In this document: positions 44,706-57,534 of the stretch, in pieces
Layout: every line of letters starts with the position of its first letter
How positions within the stretch are numbered: position 1 is the first letter of the stretch
Source: Epiperipatus broadwayi
Lineage: Eukaryota; Onychophora; Udeonychophora; Euonychophora; Peripatidae
Assembly (NCBI GenBank): GCA_028023455.1
Contig: JAQFVV010006197.1
Span: forward strand, 16,241,254 to 16,305,253
Length of the DNA stretch: 64,000 nucleotides
Reading direction: 5' to 3'
Position numbers and translations under genes: made by a program
Notes under the pieces: model-generated
Database searches by the model: none
What the model was told of the DNA's origin: nothing
The model's input: only the letters and a program-made list of their open reading frames with translations

Positions 44706-44808
44706 ATATATATATATACACACACTAAATATCTATATACAGAATATATATATACACAAATTTAAATATATACACAGTCAAATATAATATATAAAAATAG
44801 TTACTTAC

Positions 44809-44917
44809 TGATTGGAAATAATATCAGATTGTGAAAAAAATACATAACAAAAACTTGATAAACCATCTCTTCCAGCCCGTCCAATTTCCTGATAATATGA
44901 TTCTACATCTTTTGGGG
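44809..44917 (-). CDS. WRN: WRN-like RecQ helicase exon: motif VI
   Basis: 109 bp on the - strand with acceptor TTTGTAG and donor CAATCA|GTAAGT. Encodes [20 protein letters not shown], then [17 protein letters not shown] with the next exon. [10 protein letters not shown] is RecQ motif VI with the arginine finger; QEIG with APKD.ESYY in front is the WRN form (BLM and RECQL have QE-SGRAGRD). Phase 1 entry joins exactly to the exon at 55475-55547 (split Ala codon). No damage is seen, so the gene is likely functional. Confidence 0.95.
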
Positions 44918-45699
44918 CTACAACAAATATGCATACATATATAAAGCCAAAAGGCTAAACTAATCAATATAATAAATAAATTACACAAATTCAGAATTAA
45001 ATAATTAGCCAAAATTATAATTAAAAATTCACAACCAATGGTTTCTTTGCCAAGATTCAAAATGGTAATTGGAATATTATAAGGCTAAAATTAAGGAAAA
45101 CTTGACCAGTAAATATTTATTTTGTGTTTATGTTATTCTGACTTGAGAAATCTGTTTTGATAATGAAACTACTGACTGTGAATTTAATTTTGGCTAGTTA
45201 TTTAATTCTGAATTATGTATAATTTGTTTATATATAAATACACTATTTATATATATATATTAAAATGGTGGGCTTTGCACCCCAACAGTTTCATCTCAAC
45301 TTTTGATTATTAACCCCATATGTGCTGGGTTTAAACCTAATTAAAATAACTAAATAAGAGCACTGTCATGGCTATGTACACGCAGTATATATATATATAC
45401 AAACAGACGCTGTTAATATCAATTATATTAAAATATTACAGCAGATAAATTTTGATTTGCAATTAAAAATATTTATATTATAAATTAAATTATATAAAGT
45501 CATTTTATTAAATTTACTTGCTATAAATTCTTATGTATATATATAATTCACCCTATATAGTGATACATATATAAGATGGCATGATTTAGTTTTGTTAAAA
45601 GTTTTAGCTCTTGTCAATTAAAAGGTAAAATAGTTGTAAATAAATTTTCATTAAGCCACCGCACCTGTGGGAAGATAAATTTAGATTTAGCAAATTTTG

Positions 45700-47527
45700 A
45701 AGTAAATTAGTTTGTTTACAACAAAAGGGTTACATAAGTGAAGTCACTGGACCAGCACTATTCGAAGTCCGGGAGGGGGGGGGTTTGAACGCCTTGGAAA
45801 ATTGAATAAAAGGCTTAAAATCAATTTCTAAAAAATCTCCAATTTTTTAATGTAATATCTAACATTAATGGGTTCTCGGGCGAAATAGATTTTCAACAAG
45901 TCTAAGTGGTTGAGATGAATATTGTATAAATAGACCATATTATGGGCTCGAAAAACACACTCCAATATTTTTAAGAGATTGCCACCAGAATCTACGTAGC
46001 TTAAAATTTTGATATGTCTGTTTAAGGAGGGAAATGTTTAGCTGTTTCTCCAAGGAAGAATGGCGAATTTACTGCCATTCCATACACCTAATAACCTGAG
46101 CACTGCAGAGATGAACCTTCCAGCAACAAGCTGCCACCAGAAAAAGAAAACACCGTGCACCTGCCCAGAAAGGATTGCCCCCATGCCTGAAGTCCAAATG
46201 CCTACACCACCAGCTGAAAAAAAGAATCGATAATTCCAGAATCACAGAGTTCTGAATCAATTAATATTTAATTTTCAAAACTTTTAATTATAAAAGCTAG
46301 CTAAATATAAATTAACGAAACAATTGAACGTTCAAACTAATGTTAACTTTAAACTATGTCTAAATTAATTAACCTTTCAAATTATATAATTTGCCTATCA
46401 ACACTCATAATCTACTTTATTTAAATCAAATCAATGTCTTATTTAACTATTTCTCTATCACTGCAGTTGTGCCTATACCTTTCTATATATTTATTTTAAA
46501 TCATATTTTATATATTTATTATATGCCAATGCTTCGAAACAGCGAGCTTTTAAATTCAGTAAAACTTAGCGAATATATAAATTAAAATATCTTCATTTAA
46601 TTATCTTTTCTTAATGTCACCAATTAGCGCACTGTTTTGAAATCCTATATTTATAATAACGAACTGCCCTGCGCTCATAATTATTACTTGTTTGTTATAT
46701 AAATGCATAATGTAATTTGCGTCTAAATTTGATTTATGAGTTTAATTTATATTATAATAAGTAATAGACTAGCCTTAGGGACAGTTAGAAAGTATATTTA
46801 TATGTGAATCTATTAGTAAATCCCTCCAAATATACTAATCCCTCCTTAATTGATTATTAAGATGTGGATTTAAGCACATTAACAAGATTGATAATATAAT
46901 TATTCCCTTAAGGACCTTATATATAATGCTAGTTAAGAATTGGCTTCTATTAGCTAACCTGATAAAAGCTATCGCTAAAGCACAATTAACTTTAAAGATA
47001 TATGTCATTAAATACAATATAATTAAGGTTTTGCTGCATCTTTTAAAATGGGACCTCTGTTAGGCTATCCCAATCTACTATTTCGGGTATGTGTATCAAG
47101 ATTATTCCTGAAGTTTAATGCCAGGGCATTGAGTAAGCCACCCCCCGCTCCTGACCTTTGAATGTTCGTATCTCAGGCAACAAGATACTCAGTCCCAGAG
47201 TACGGGCGTTGATCGCAAGAACCCTTGAAGAATAATCCATCCACAAGGCAGCTTTATTAATATTTTGCCAGTGCTATAACACATATAGGTGACCTAAAGA
47301 AGCCAATTTTCCCTCCTTATAAGTTAATACTCAGTTTTAGTCTGAAACACCCCTTGATTCTTGGGTTCAATCTACATCAGTGAGTTTGCTTATGCACACA
47401 CATCTTAGATAGAAATATATACATAGTATAATACTATAATAAATGATCTATTCAGGACAAGTAAAGTTACTTATAAAATAGCAACCCACCATGTTAAGAT
47501 AGGATTGGCATTTCTGATATAGGCATA
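45700..47527. mobile_element. Possible LTR-type relic split by the hAT
   Basis: Less AT-rich sequence with a G run near 45773, an AAGGAGGGAAA purine tract followed by TGTTTAGC (46034), and, beyond the hAT, an AATAAA near 50760 and CCCTATGACA near 50903. This could be one LTR of about 1.8 kb interrupted by the hAT. There is no second copy and no exact target duplication, so it is unproven. Confidence 0.3.
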
Positions 47528-47769
47528 ATCTAAGTCAGGCATGTCAAACTCATTCAAACAATGGGCCACTTTATGCTACTGGTAAGATTCTCGCGGGCCA
47601 CATCACACAAATTTTCTTAAAATTGTATTTTGAAAGTGAAAATGCAGGAATATAGATAGGGTAATTAAAGCATATTATGTAGTTTAGTGAATTCACTTCA
47701 ATAATATACAATTGATATAGTATTGCTTTTATTTAAACATTTATTTTATCTGATTACATATTTATAAAA

Positions 47770-48550
47770 CTACAATTTATTGTTTTTACTGGAAACTTGC
47801 CAGCGTTTTCCTCTTACTAGTTTTTCAATATCTGGATTCAAAGACTGAGAACAAGCAATTTTCATTATGGCAGATAGATGTTTATCAGTTAATCTTGATC
47901 TGTAAGCTGTTTTATTTAATTTCATGCATGAAAATAATTTCTCACATAAGTATGTACTTCCAAAAAAGCTTAAAATTTGTGCAGCAAATTTTTTAATTTC
48001 CGGGTATCTTTCACCTAAATAGGAATAAATTTTCGGAGTTCCTACTTCTCGATATTTGGTTTTTAAAATCGAATCATTCTGGAAATCAATTAATTCCAGT
48101 TGTATCGAAGTCGGAGCTTTTTCGACTTCAAAGGCAAATGGTCCCGTGAAAAGAGAAAAAATTTCTTCGAACTCCTTGAAATCATCAAAACGTTTATCAA
48201 ATTCGTCTTTTATTTTTTCAATTTTTGCAGAGTGATGTGAAAACGAGCAACTTTGATTTTGTGCTTTTAACTGCTCACATGTAGGAAAATACGTCAAAAC
48301 GTTCTTTTGCAAATGATTTTTAAACAAATTCAGTTTTTGTACAAAGCTTGCAACTGCATCATACATATTCGTTATCAATTGATCTTTGCCTTGCAATGTA
48401 ATATTAAGATTATTCAGATGGCCTGTAATATCTATTAAAAATGCTAGGTCTTGTACCCACAATGGATCTTTTATAATTGATATATTTTCGTTGTTTTCAT
48501 CTTTCATTTCAAAAAATAATATTATTTCCTCCAAAATCAGATAGAAGCTC
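47770..48550 (-). pseudogene. hAT transposase, C-terminal part
   Basis: 254 codons from the internal Met at 48534 (the frame opens slightly upstream, at about 48550), out of frame with the N-terminal part. It contains DPLWVQDLAFLIDITGHLNN, then a helical region, and ends with the hAT dimerisation block FFGSTYLCEKLFSCMKLNK, YRSRLTDKHLSAIMKIA. This is the family of ZBED5/GTF2IRD2/FAM200-like domesticated proteins and their parent transposons. The frame is otherwise clean. Confidence 0.92.
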
Positions 48551-48551
48551 T

Positions 48552-49592
48552 TTAAGACATTACTTCTGTGTAATAAGGAAGATCTTCGAATTCGGATTCT
48601 AAATCTTTAAGGAACGAAGTAAATTGGCGATGGTTAAGTGCTCTTGATCGAATAAAGTTGACTATCTTTGTAACTGTTTTAAGTACTTGATCCATTTTTA
48701 ATAATTTTAAACAGAGAACTTGTTGGTGAATGAGGCAATGAAAAGCTTTGATTTTCGGTTTATCTGGATATTCGTCTTGTAATTTCCTTGCTAGTCGTGA
48801 CGCAAAACCTTTAGTTTCACCTGTCATCGATTTAGCACCATCAGTTGTAACAGAAACAAGCTTGTCAACAGGCAAGTTAAGTTTTTCTAAAATGCTCCAT
48901 ACGGCATCAAAAATATCTTCACCAGTTGTTGTTCCGTGAAGAGGGATGAATTCCAACAATTCTTCGGTGATCCTCATGTTATTATCGCAACCACGAAAAA
49001 AAACAGCAACTTGTGCAACATCTCTTATATCCGTACTTTCATCAATAGCAATTGAAAAGAACTGGATTTTGGTAGATATTTTCTGTAATTGCGAAGTGAT
49101 GTCATCTGCCATTTCAGTAATTCTATCTGCCACCGTATTTCTTGATAATGAGATGTCTCGAAACGCTTGTACTTTTTCTGGACAGACAAATTCGGCAGCT
49201 TTTATTATACATTCCTTGATTAAAGAACCATCGGTGAATGCTTTTGAATGTTTTGCTAATAAATAGCTTATTTCATAACTAGCTCTTGTTACTGATTCAT
49301 TACTTTTTATAAATTTTGTAAGCACTCCTTGCTGGCTACTTAATGAATTCTTCATTGTTTTTAATTTTTCTTCTCTTATTTTAGCTTCAAAACACGAAAA
49401 TTGTTTTTCGTGATTAGTGCTATAATGTCGCTTAATATTGTATTCTTTAGCAACACTAATAGTTTCTTTGCAAATTAAGCACGTAATCTTATTGTTCACT
49501 TCCACACAAAAATAATTCAGTTCCCATCTTTCTTGAAATTTTCTTCCCTCGTCATCAATCTTTCGTTTTTTATTTAGCGTTGGAAGTGGCAT
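48552..49592 (-). pseudogene. hAT transposase, N-terminal part with BED finger
   Basis: 346 codons from ATG at 49590-49592. A BED-type zinc finger has CLIC (Cys38/Cys41) and HYSTNH (His56/His61). FFSIAIDESTD and VTTDGAKSMTG carry catalytic Asp residues of the RNase H-like core; KAFHCLIHQQVLC is the conserved block with the C.xH signature. It runs to YYTEV and then breaks: the usual following RWLS-type block is missing, and a small deletion shifts the frame into stops. The gene is therefore just inactivated. Confidence 0.93.
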
Positions 49593-50603
49593 TTTCTGTA
49601 ATAAAAATAGAGCTTTAGATTTAAATTTTTAAAATTTAAAAAATTGCAACTACATTTATGCAAAATACGCTTCGTAAAAATTTAACGCTACTCTAGTATT
49701 TAAATGTAAAGAGAGCGCTGCTATCGATTCTCGCTCCTGGAATTATGCTCGATAAATGGAGGTAGCTATAAAAGGTACGGATTACGTTTTTTCTCTCTCT
49801 CTCAGTCCTGACTTCCCAGCACGGAGCAATTAAGATAGAGATGTGACAAAGAAGAAAGCTGTGCATAAGGCCGTAGGTTAGAAATGGTCGAAGCCATTAA
49901 AGTTCCCCAAGGCCGAACATACACTGGTAAAATTGTAGAACTTTTAGTGTTTTCCAAACTGAAATGTAATCGTTACTAACTTATATGTAAAATATTATTG
50001 TTTCTCATGTTTGATTATAATTAAAATATTATATAACAAAATGTCAAATGCATGCTCGTTATTTCTTATGCTGTCTGACTAGTTTCAGAAAGGTATAAAC
50101 TCTTGGATATAGCAGTTTACTTATATTTTTTGAATGAGTTATAAAAGGAAACAACCCGCAAATTTTTAACACACCAATCCGGATAAAGAAACTAGCGCAA
50201 CTGCCTTTTGTTACAATTCAAAGAAAAAAACAATATCTGCAGATAGGATTGCTACGTTGGTGGCGCGAATAGCTGACTAATGTATTTATGTTCTCGGAAG
50301 CACAGCAGCACATTATTAACGTTGCCAGCTTTGGTATTCACATATCTCAAATGCTTCATCATCATAAAGGCATAAGCTATGCGTGTAACCGAGAATTATA
50401 AATTAGCTATGTATGTAGACAACAATTACTGTATATATTTTAGTTCATGTAATTAAATATAAGAGCTTTTTAAAAAAAATTAATTTATTGTTTGCAACAT
50501 ATCGTTCTGTTTTCATTTTATTACATAGCATCTTAGACGAGGGCCATGAAAAATCCTTTCGAGGGCCGCATGCGGCCCTGGGGCCGCCAGTTTGACATGC
50601 CTG
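49593..50603. other. Noncoding 5' part of the hAT
   Basis: About 1 kb between the transposase start and the right TIR. It holds TATAAAAG (49771-49778) on the + strand, that is, pointing away from the transposase, followed by a CT-rich tract. No coding sequence is seen. Confidence 0.6.
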
Positions 50604-51629
50604 ATCTAAGTGATCGCACATATACACACATACTCGTTGATTTAATATGTAAGATGGGATTGATAGGATAATAGTCTCATCCGCTGAATGCCTACATGTA
50701 TTCACTACATCTTTGAAATTATATTCTTTTATCTTTGTTTATTTTATTGTTTATTGATTAATAAATATGTTTAAATTACTTTGGTTTCATATGTCCTAAT
50801 CCCCAATCCAATTCAATCTTAGTTATTCATTCCATTTAGAACCCTTTAGTTAATTTTATGTTGAATTAGCCTCTAAGTTTCATGTTTCTCCCTGCCCTAT
50901 GACAGCCACGAAAAATGGAGACTGAGTGCAATCTCAGATATGTCATTTATAGCGTGTCGAGTCACAGGGTACTTATAAATAGATTGAAACTTGGTTGGGT
51001 TCAGAACTTCCTAATTCCACTCCAGTCAGCTTTGGTATATTTGCCTGGATTCTGTTACATGAATGTACAAATCTTGACTTACAATATTGAGATCTTTAAA
51101 AGACCAGATTGTCCCAACAAACATGATGATACATGCAAATTACCTTCTATTTGGAGTTTTTTTTTAAAAAAACTCATTAATGTAAAAAATTTCTCATAAT
51201 TATTATTTATATTTTCTATTAATAAAATATTCATTAGCGCTTCTACAATTATTTTATATTTGTTACAACTTGATGACCAATGTGACTTGGTTGAAAACAT
51301 TAGTTTATATATATATATATTTTCAATAAATTATAAACAGATGTACCAGGATAATATTTCATTTATATTTGTAGCTTGTAAAAATGTTCAATTTAATATA
51401 AATACACTATGAATGTATATATACATATAAACTATTAATAAAATTTATGGATTATATAAACATACTTTTTAATAAATTAATTGCTCCATTGAGAAAGAAT
51501 GATGTGTAAATAAGTTAAACTCATTATACACATATGTAATTTCAGTTAATTTTCAAAATATTATTTCAAGTGGATGGCAAAAAAGAATCTAGTTCTATTG
51601 GTAATTTGTGACCACTATAAGATATAAAG

Positions 51630-52096
51630 CATTTCACCTTTATCTTCAATTAAGGGACTAATCCAGATTCCATCTTATCTCAATCGGATTGAGCATTCAT
51701 CGCCACAGAACAATAGATATATGAGCAGATGACATATAATCCAATAGAAAAAACCAGGTCAATAGGTTCTAAATGTGAAACTTGTCTCGTTGCTTTAAGT
51801 TCTAGCAGATTTCAATTGTAATGTGAACTTGCTTCACTGCTTTATTCATACAGTGACAACATGCACACAGCCGTTCAAGTTTGGCAGTAATTTGTTGTCT
51901 TCTTTATCTCCACCAGGACTGATTAGTTACAGCCAGATCCCCTTCCATAATGAAAATAATTGGATTCACTGAACATCATCATCTACTGGTCTGTTTTCCT
52001 ATTGGATATATGTTACCCATTAATATATCCATTGGTCTGTGATGATGAAAACTCAATATGATTGAGATAGGATGGAGTTGAAGATAAAATGAAATA
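51630..52096. mobile_element. 467-bp palindromic (fold-back) element
   Basis: Arms 51630-51747 and 51999-52096 are imperfect inverted copies (CATTTCA-TTTATCTTCAA outermost, CTATCTCAAT and CCACAGAACAAT-type within, CCAATAG at the inner ends) around a 250-bp unique centre. The size and layout fit a fold-back MITE. No clear target duplication can be called in the AT-rich flank. Confidence 0.75.
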
Positions 52097-55000
52097 TAAT
52101 ACATACAATATAGTACAAACTTTTAAGAATAATTAAATTTTAAAAATGGTTAAAATTTAAAAAACTAATATGCACACAAATACATAAATGACTACTATTC
52201 TCTTTAATAATAGACTAGTTTATAAATATTTAACAATTAAATTTCAAGTAGTAAAATATAAAATTGTAAATTTTAAAATGCATGTAATTGAAACTTTTAT
52301 AATATAAAAATAAAATGTATACGTCAGATCGTTGAAACATCTAGTACTATATAATAAAAAAGCTCTAAATTTCAAACTATGATAATTCAAAGCTTATACT
52401 ACAAGTTTCAAAAAAACTATCCATTATTAACTATATCAAGCTCTAATAACATAACTAATCTCAAACCAGAAGTATTAGGAATCATGTATTACTAACAGCA
52501 GACTTTAATTTAAATCTATAAAAGTTATAATATATATTATTATTAAACAAATTCCTTATTGTAGTCCAATATATTAAGACCAGACAGAAATGTGCTAATT
52601 AATTATGAAAAAACAATACCTATATCAATTGTATATCTACAATTCTCATTACATTCTTATATATTTATACACTCTTGGTAAGATTTATAAAAATAAAATT
52701 GGATAAGTTCTTTCTGATTAAAATATAAATATGCTTATCGACTATAAAAAGCAACAAATTTAGTAATAGAATGTATTATATATTTCAATAAAGAAAATAA
52801 AATCTACTTTAAATAAAATATTATTCTAGCTGCATCTGGTTTGCAGTTAGTAGGTATAGACGATTTAAAGAATTTTATTGAACGTAGAATTGCATTTTTT
52901 TTATTACCATATTTTACAATTCAGAAGTTAGTTATTATATAATATCATATATTTTACTTTACAATAGTCTTTCCAGAAACCATTTGAGTGTTCTAACTCA
53001 TGTAAAATGAATTACACATAAATTAAATAATAATCACAAAAATTATAATAAAATTATCTTGTGAAATAAAAAAAAAGGTGTTTTATTACTTCAATTTCCA
53101 TAATTTGCAGCTAATTAAAAAAAAAAGGAAATGAGACAAATTCAATTATAATACATCTTACTGTTTAATAACTTGTTGTGGAAGATACATTATTTACCCA
53201 ATTCAATTTAAAATAAAATAAATACTCTGCACTTTTTTCTTTTTATCCGCATCATTTCCAACAAAATCTTTGATTTAATACTTTAAAAAGTTAACTCTAA
53301 AATTAAAACTACAAAGGAGATGCTGATCGACATCGCTTTGAATCACTTCTTATAATGATAAATCCATCTTACCTGTTCATTTATGTTTGTTAAAGATATT
53401 CAGTTTAATGAAGACAAAATGAGCTCTTTGTAATCTTAAAAATAGAAAGGTTGCCAATCCTGATAAAATATTTAGATTCTAAATTATTGGAATTTTTTAG
53501 AAGTATAAAAATGTATATTATCACATTTGATCTTAAGGATGATTCAATTATTCCAATTAATAAAAGCAAAACAGATAGAAAAGATTGCAATAACTGTCAT
53601 AAAATATCACTATAATCAATTACAAAATTTTATTGAACAAACCATTTCCAGTAATAGAATGAATAGTTACAAGAGATCCAATATAGTTTTAAAGAACCAA
53701 AAAATACTACAAAAATATCAGATAAATGAAAAAGAAAAAAAAGTACAGTGAACAAAGAACATAGTTTATATAATTTTGGCCTAGTCATATAATCAATAAG
53801 CTAGGCAATTATCAAAATTAAGTGATCATTCATTGAAGTTTATAAATATTACATTATATTTCTTCTACATGATGTTATGGGAGAATGTTTATTAGTACTG
53901 ATGAAAAATATAAAATATTTAAAATGAAAAATTGATATTAAACAGAGATATGTATTTTATAATTGTTTATAAATGACTTTATGAAGCTAGTATCAAGATA
54001 CTATAAAGATTTGATTATATAGTTTTTAATTCAAAATAATTATAAATAAAAATATCTTCTTCACTTCTATATTTCTTGCATAATGATGATTGCCCTATAC
54101 TTAATATGCAAAGGATAATCTTTACTAGAATATTATTATCATTTTAAATGCATGGTTTTGATTTAGTAATTAACATTTAAAAACTCAATTTCTACAGAAA
54201 AAAAATTCGACAATTTTTTAGCTCAGATAATTAATATTTAGAAAATATAAATTTTTAATTATCTTGATAGCCTTTTAGATAATAAAAAAAAAGGAGTTTA
54301 CAATGAGATTCAATATAGATTCCATTTGTATTCAAGAAGTTAAAAATTAAAGTATTTCATTACAGTGATATAGTCACTTTAAATAAATTATATATAGGAA
54401 TGTTAATTTGCCAAATTTACTATATAAAAATAAGCATAGACCTCTTATCAATGAAACATAGAGGCATAAAAATTTTCATTTAAGAATGCTCCATAATACA
54501 ATGGTGATTTACCATAAAACCAAATATTATATTTTTCAGTTTTCTGGGTGTGATTATATTGAATTTATTATTATTAAAGTAAATCTTCATTAGAAGGGGC
54601 ATAAAATTATCAACAGTAACAGATTTTGTAAAAAAAGTTTTATGTTGAACTTAAAATCGATTTTCATGTTTATAGTTATAAAGATTATTTCAAAAGCCCA
54701 TTAAAAAAATGAAATATTGCTTGTTTTCATTAATTTGATATAATTGATGATAGAATACAATTGATATTAATAATAATGATTAATATTAATATTAATATTT
54801 GTCAATTTCAAAACAACTAATTGATATATTTACTGTTTTTTTTCTGGAATTACAATGCCCAAAATCATTTATGAGTGATCCCTAATGCCAACAGCAAATA
54901 ATAGTAATGATAATAATGTTTGTTCATTTCAAAACAATGAATAACAATTTTTTTTATTTTTATAGCTTTCATTTTGATGAGATTATGAGACCCCATGATC

Positions 55001-55474
55001 TCTATCATAGATTAATTTGTTTTAAAAAATCTATCCACTGACTGATAATTCTATACAATTTATAATGCTTTTCTTTAATAATAAGTTTCTCTAATTATTT
55101 CATGGAAATATTACCATTCATTTCTTTGTTTATATCATATGAAAATAGTTAACACACACACACATATATATATTATTTGAAATTAAGAAAGAATAACCAA
55201 GTAGAGATGTATATGAAGAAAATAAAAAAGCACATGAAATATAATGGGTTAATAAATATTCAATATAAGATGAACATATATAAAATGGATGAATGACAAT
55301 TGTAAGATGAGTATGAAGTAAAAGGGTGAATGAATATGAATACCTATTATAATGGAATAGAAAATTAGATTAATCCTGAAAATATTTTATTCCATTAATG
55401 AAAAACTTTGGGTATTCATGAAATAATTTTGTGTGGATGTGTCTATATATATATACCTAAAAAATTTAACTTAC

Positions 55475-55547
55475 CACCAAAATGAATAATTGTTCGAACA
55501 TCAGGTTTATCAATACCCATACCAAATGCAACTGTAGCAACAATGAT
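55475..55547 (-). CDS. WRN: WRN-like RecQ helicase exon: motif V
   Basis: 73 bp on the - strand with acceptor TTTTATTAG and donor TTGGTG|GTAAGT. Encodes [18 protein letters not shown] and TIIHFG, the RecQ motif V (ATIAFGMGI.K.D.R..IH.G in WRN). It enters in phase 0 and leaves in phase 1; the split GCC Ala codon and the following PKD match WRN (IHYGAPKD) exactly. RecQ helicases unwind forked and structured DNA in the nucleus during repair and replication. Earlier exons (exonuclease, motifs 0-IV) must lie at higher coordinates and were not found in the window. Confidence 0.95.
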
Positions 55548-57534
55548 CTAATAAAATAGTATAAATATTTTCATATATATATATTAAATGTTTATATACT
55601 TATATGAATAAAATTTTTAGATTTCTTCATATAGTAAGCAATCACATATACAAAAAAACCAAATATTTTAATCACAACTTTTATCTATAAAATCTTTCAT
55701 TTATATACATATTATTTTTTAAAATTATTTTTACTGACATTTACAAATATATATATACAAATTATAATCACATAAAAGAGCAAAGAGAATGGAGAAACTC
55801 TAACACGATAGTTATTTATCAATCAGGCCATCATGTTAACAAATGACCACATTATAACCTCAAGAAAAAGCAACAACAGAGCGTCAAATTGTAACCTTAA
55901 TAGACCAGCTACTATACTGATTCGATGGATTTATGAATTATTAATTTGTAACGGAAATGATTTATTAGCTTTTGAAATAATTTAACTTTTAAATGATATA
56001 CACTGCTTTCTTACATTTCAAAAGGATAATGAATAAAATAGAATGTAGCATGAAAAAGCCAATTCACTTGGCTAGACAAATGTCAACATATGATTCAAGG
56101 AAGCTACAACTTGTTAGCATCTTCAAATACATTAATTAATAACAACTAAACCTTGGCAAATGCTCAAGGTTCTATATAATTGCTTTGATAATTCATGCCC
56201 AGAAAACAGAAAATCATACCAATAATAAACATTAAAAAATATTACCAATAAATTAAAAGAGGAGGAGAAACCTCGACTCACTCTCACAATACCTTAACGG
56301 CCTCGGTATTCCCCACATAAATCACCAACAGCATAGTTACAATTAATTCATTTCTGACTAGCAATTTTCTATACTCTCTTTTCCCAATAAACTTTACTAT
56401 TTTTAATTTCACACTATTGTATTGTCATGATCAGATATGCATGGAATAAACAATTAGTCTTATCAGTTTTATTAATTCACAATGCCACATTAATTCTATA
56501 ACAGTAAGTTTATGAGTTCTTAATTCAAAATTGGAATATTATGGTCTCAGGGTTCTTATAATGAATGCAAAATTTCTTCTGATGGTTTTACAAACAAAGT
56601 CTTTAATAATCAATGAATGCTATCCCAGCAATTATAGCTTAAGTAGACATACACTTAATTTATAAGCTAATGTCTGCTTATCCTTAACCAATAATAATAA
56701 AGTCTTACAAATTATCAAACAGTTAACTAAAATAAAATATTCTACCAACTTTAAATTTTAAACTACATTACTATTGACTGGGAGCACATTCAAATACCAG
56801 AAGTGGAAAAATGATTTTATGACAACTCACGATATTAGTCAACCAAATAATAAATTTATTAAAATGAGAATAATAGTTAATTTGAAAGCAAATCTCCTTC
56901 CATATGTTTGCAGTGTAACAATAATAATCTGTAAAGCAAATTATGGATGTTTCTTTAAAACAAATTTCATATTCCATAAGAAAATATCCATTTAATAATT
57001 AAACTTTTGTAATGTGTCTGTACCAGGATAAGTGTTAAACCATTTTTTAAGATTGCATATTGTTAAGATTTCTGCATTTTGTGAGTACCAAAAATATTAA
57101 GACACAACAAACAAATTTTAGTAACAAATTAAATGGAAAATTACAAATTTGGATTTAACACAACATCATAGCAATCTAATTAACTTAATAAAACAAAATG
57201 ATATTTACAGTGGATTTACAATTGCTACAGAGAATTGGAGAATATGATCCTATCATTGCATTTAATAAGATATCTCTATGTTGTATGCTTCTACCAAACA
57301 ATAACCTTGCATGGACTTAGATAAACTAAAAAAAAAATATCTCAACCAGTTATATTTTTGCTGGTTTAAAACATTTGCCTTGGAGGCAAGCCTCAATACT
57401 TATTTACTATAATAGCACTTAAAATAAACAAAATATGAAGTACTTTTAACTTGTTCTACTTCTCAACAGAAATATATGCCTTTCTGATGCTACTGACTTT
57501 ACAAGTCATGCATTATACATTATTTCATTAATCT
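55548..57534 (-). other. WRN: Probable upstream WRN-like intron, first part
   Basis: AT-rich with short less AT-rich patches (for example 56270-56330). No motif IV exon with YHAG-like sequence could be found on the - strand. Confidence 0.55.

Larger units (their letters stand above)
31196..44808 (-). other. WRN: WRN-like gene intron (13.6 kb) mostly made of LTR elements
   Basis: Lies between the motif VI exon and the zinc-region exon. About 12.4 of 13.6 kb is a solo LTR (32294-33728) plus a complete Ty3/gypsy element (33743-44705). The remaining 31196-32293 is AT-rich with nothing recognised. The elements' coding strand is +, antisense to the helicase gene, the orientation usually tolerated in introns. 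Confidence 0.85.
47536..50603 (-). mobile_element. hAT DNA transposon, nearly complete
   Basis: 3,068 bp with 14-bp terminal inverted repeats CAGGCATGTCAAAC, both perfect, and an exact 8-bp duplication ATCTAAGT (47528-47535 and 50604-50611). The GGGCCGC/GCGGCCC-type subterminal sequence on the right is typical for hATs of this group. The transposase on the - strand is interrupted once. Intact ends and the long frames make this a recent insertion in the WRN-like intron, in the same orientation as the gene. Confidence 0.96.
44918..55474 (-). other. WRN: WRN-like gene intron (10.6 kb)
   Basis: Separates the motif V and motif VI exons. It contains a hAT transposon (47536-50603) and a palindromic element (51630-52096). 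The sequence on either side of the hAT (about 45,700-47,527 and 50,612-51,090) is less AT-rich and may be an LTR-type relic into which the hAT jumped. 52097-55474 shows only AT-rich sequence with microsatellites. Confidence 0.85.

Noticed and set aside
46069-46260. 63-codon - strand open frame rich in Trp and Cys
   Set aside because: It lies in an LTR-like patch, with no family similarity and no supporting context.
48748-49266. Two + strand open frames within the hAT
   Set aside because: Antisense shadows of the transposase, which carries the BED finger, catalytic residues and dimerisation block on the - strand.
53527-53751. 74-codon + strand open frame
   Set aside because: Lys/Ile/Asn-rich low-complexity translation inside the helicase intron; no motif.
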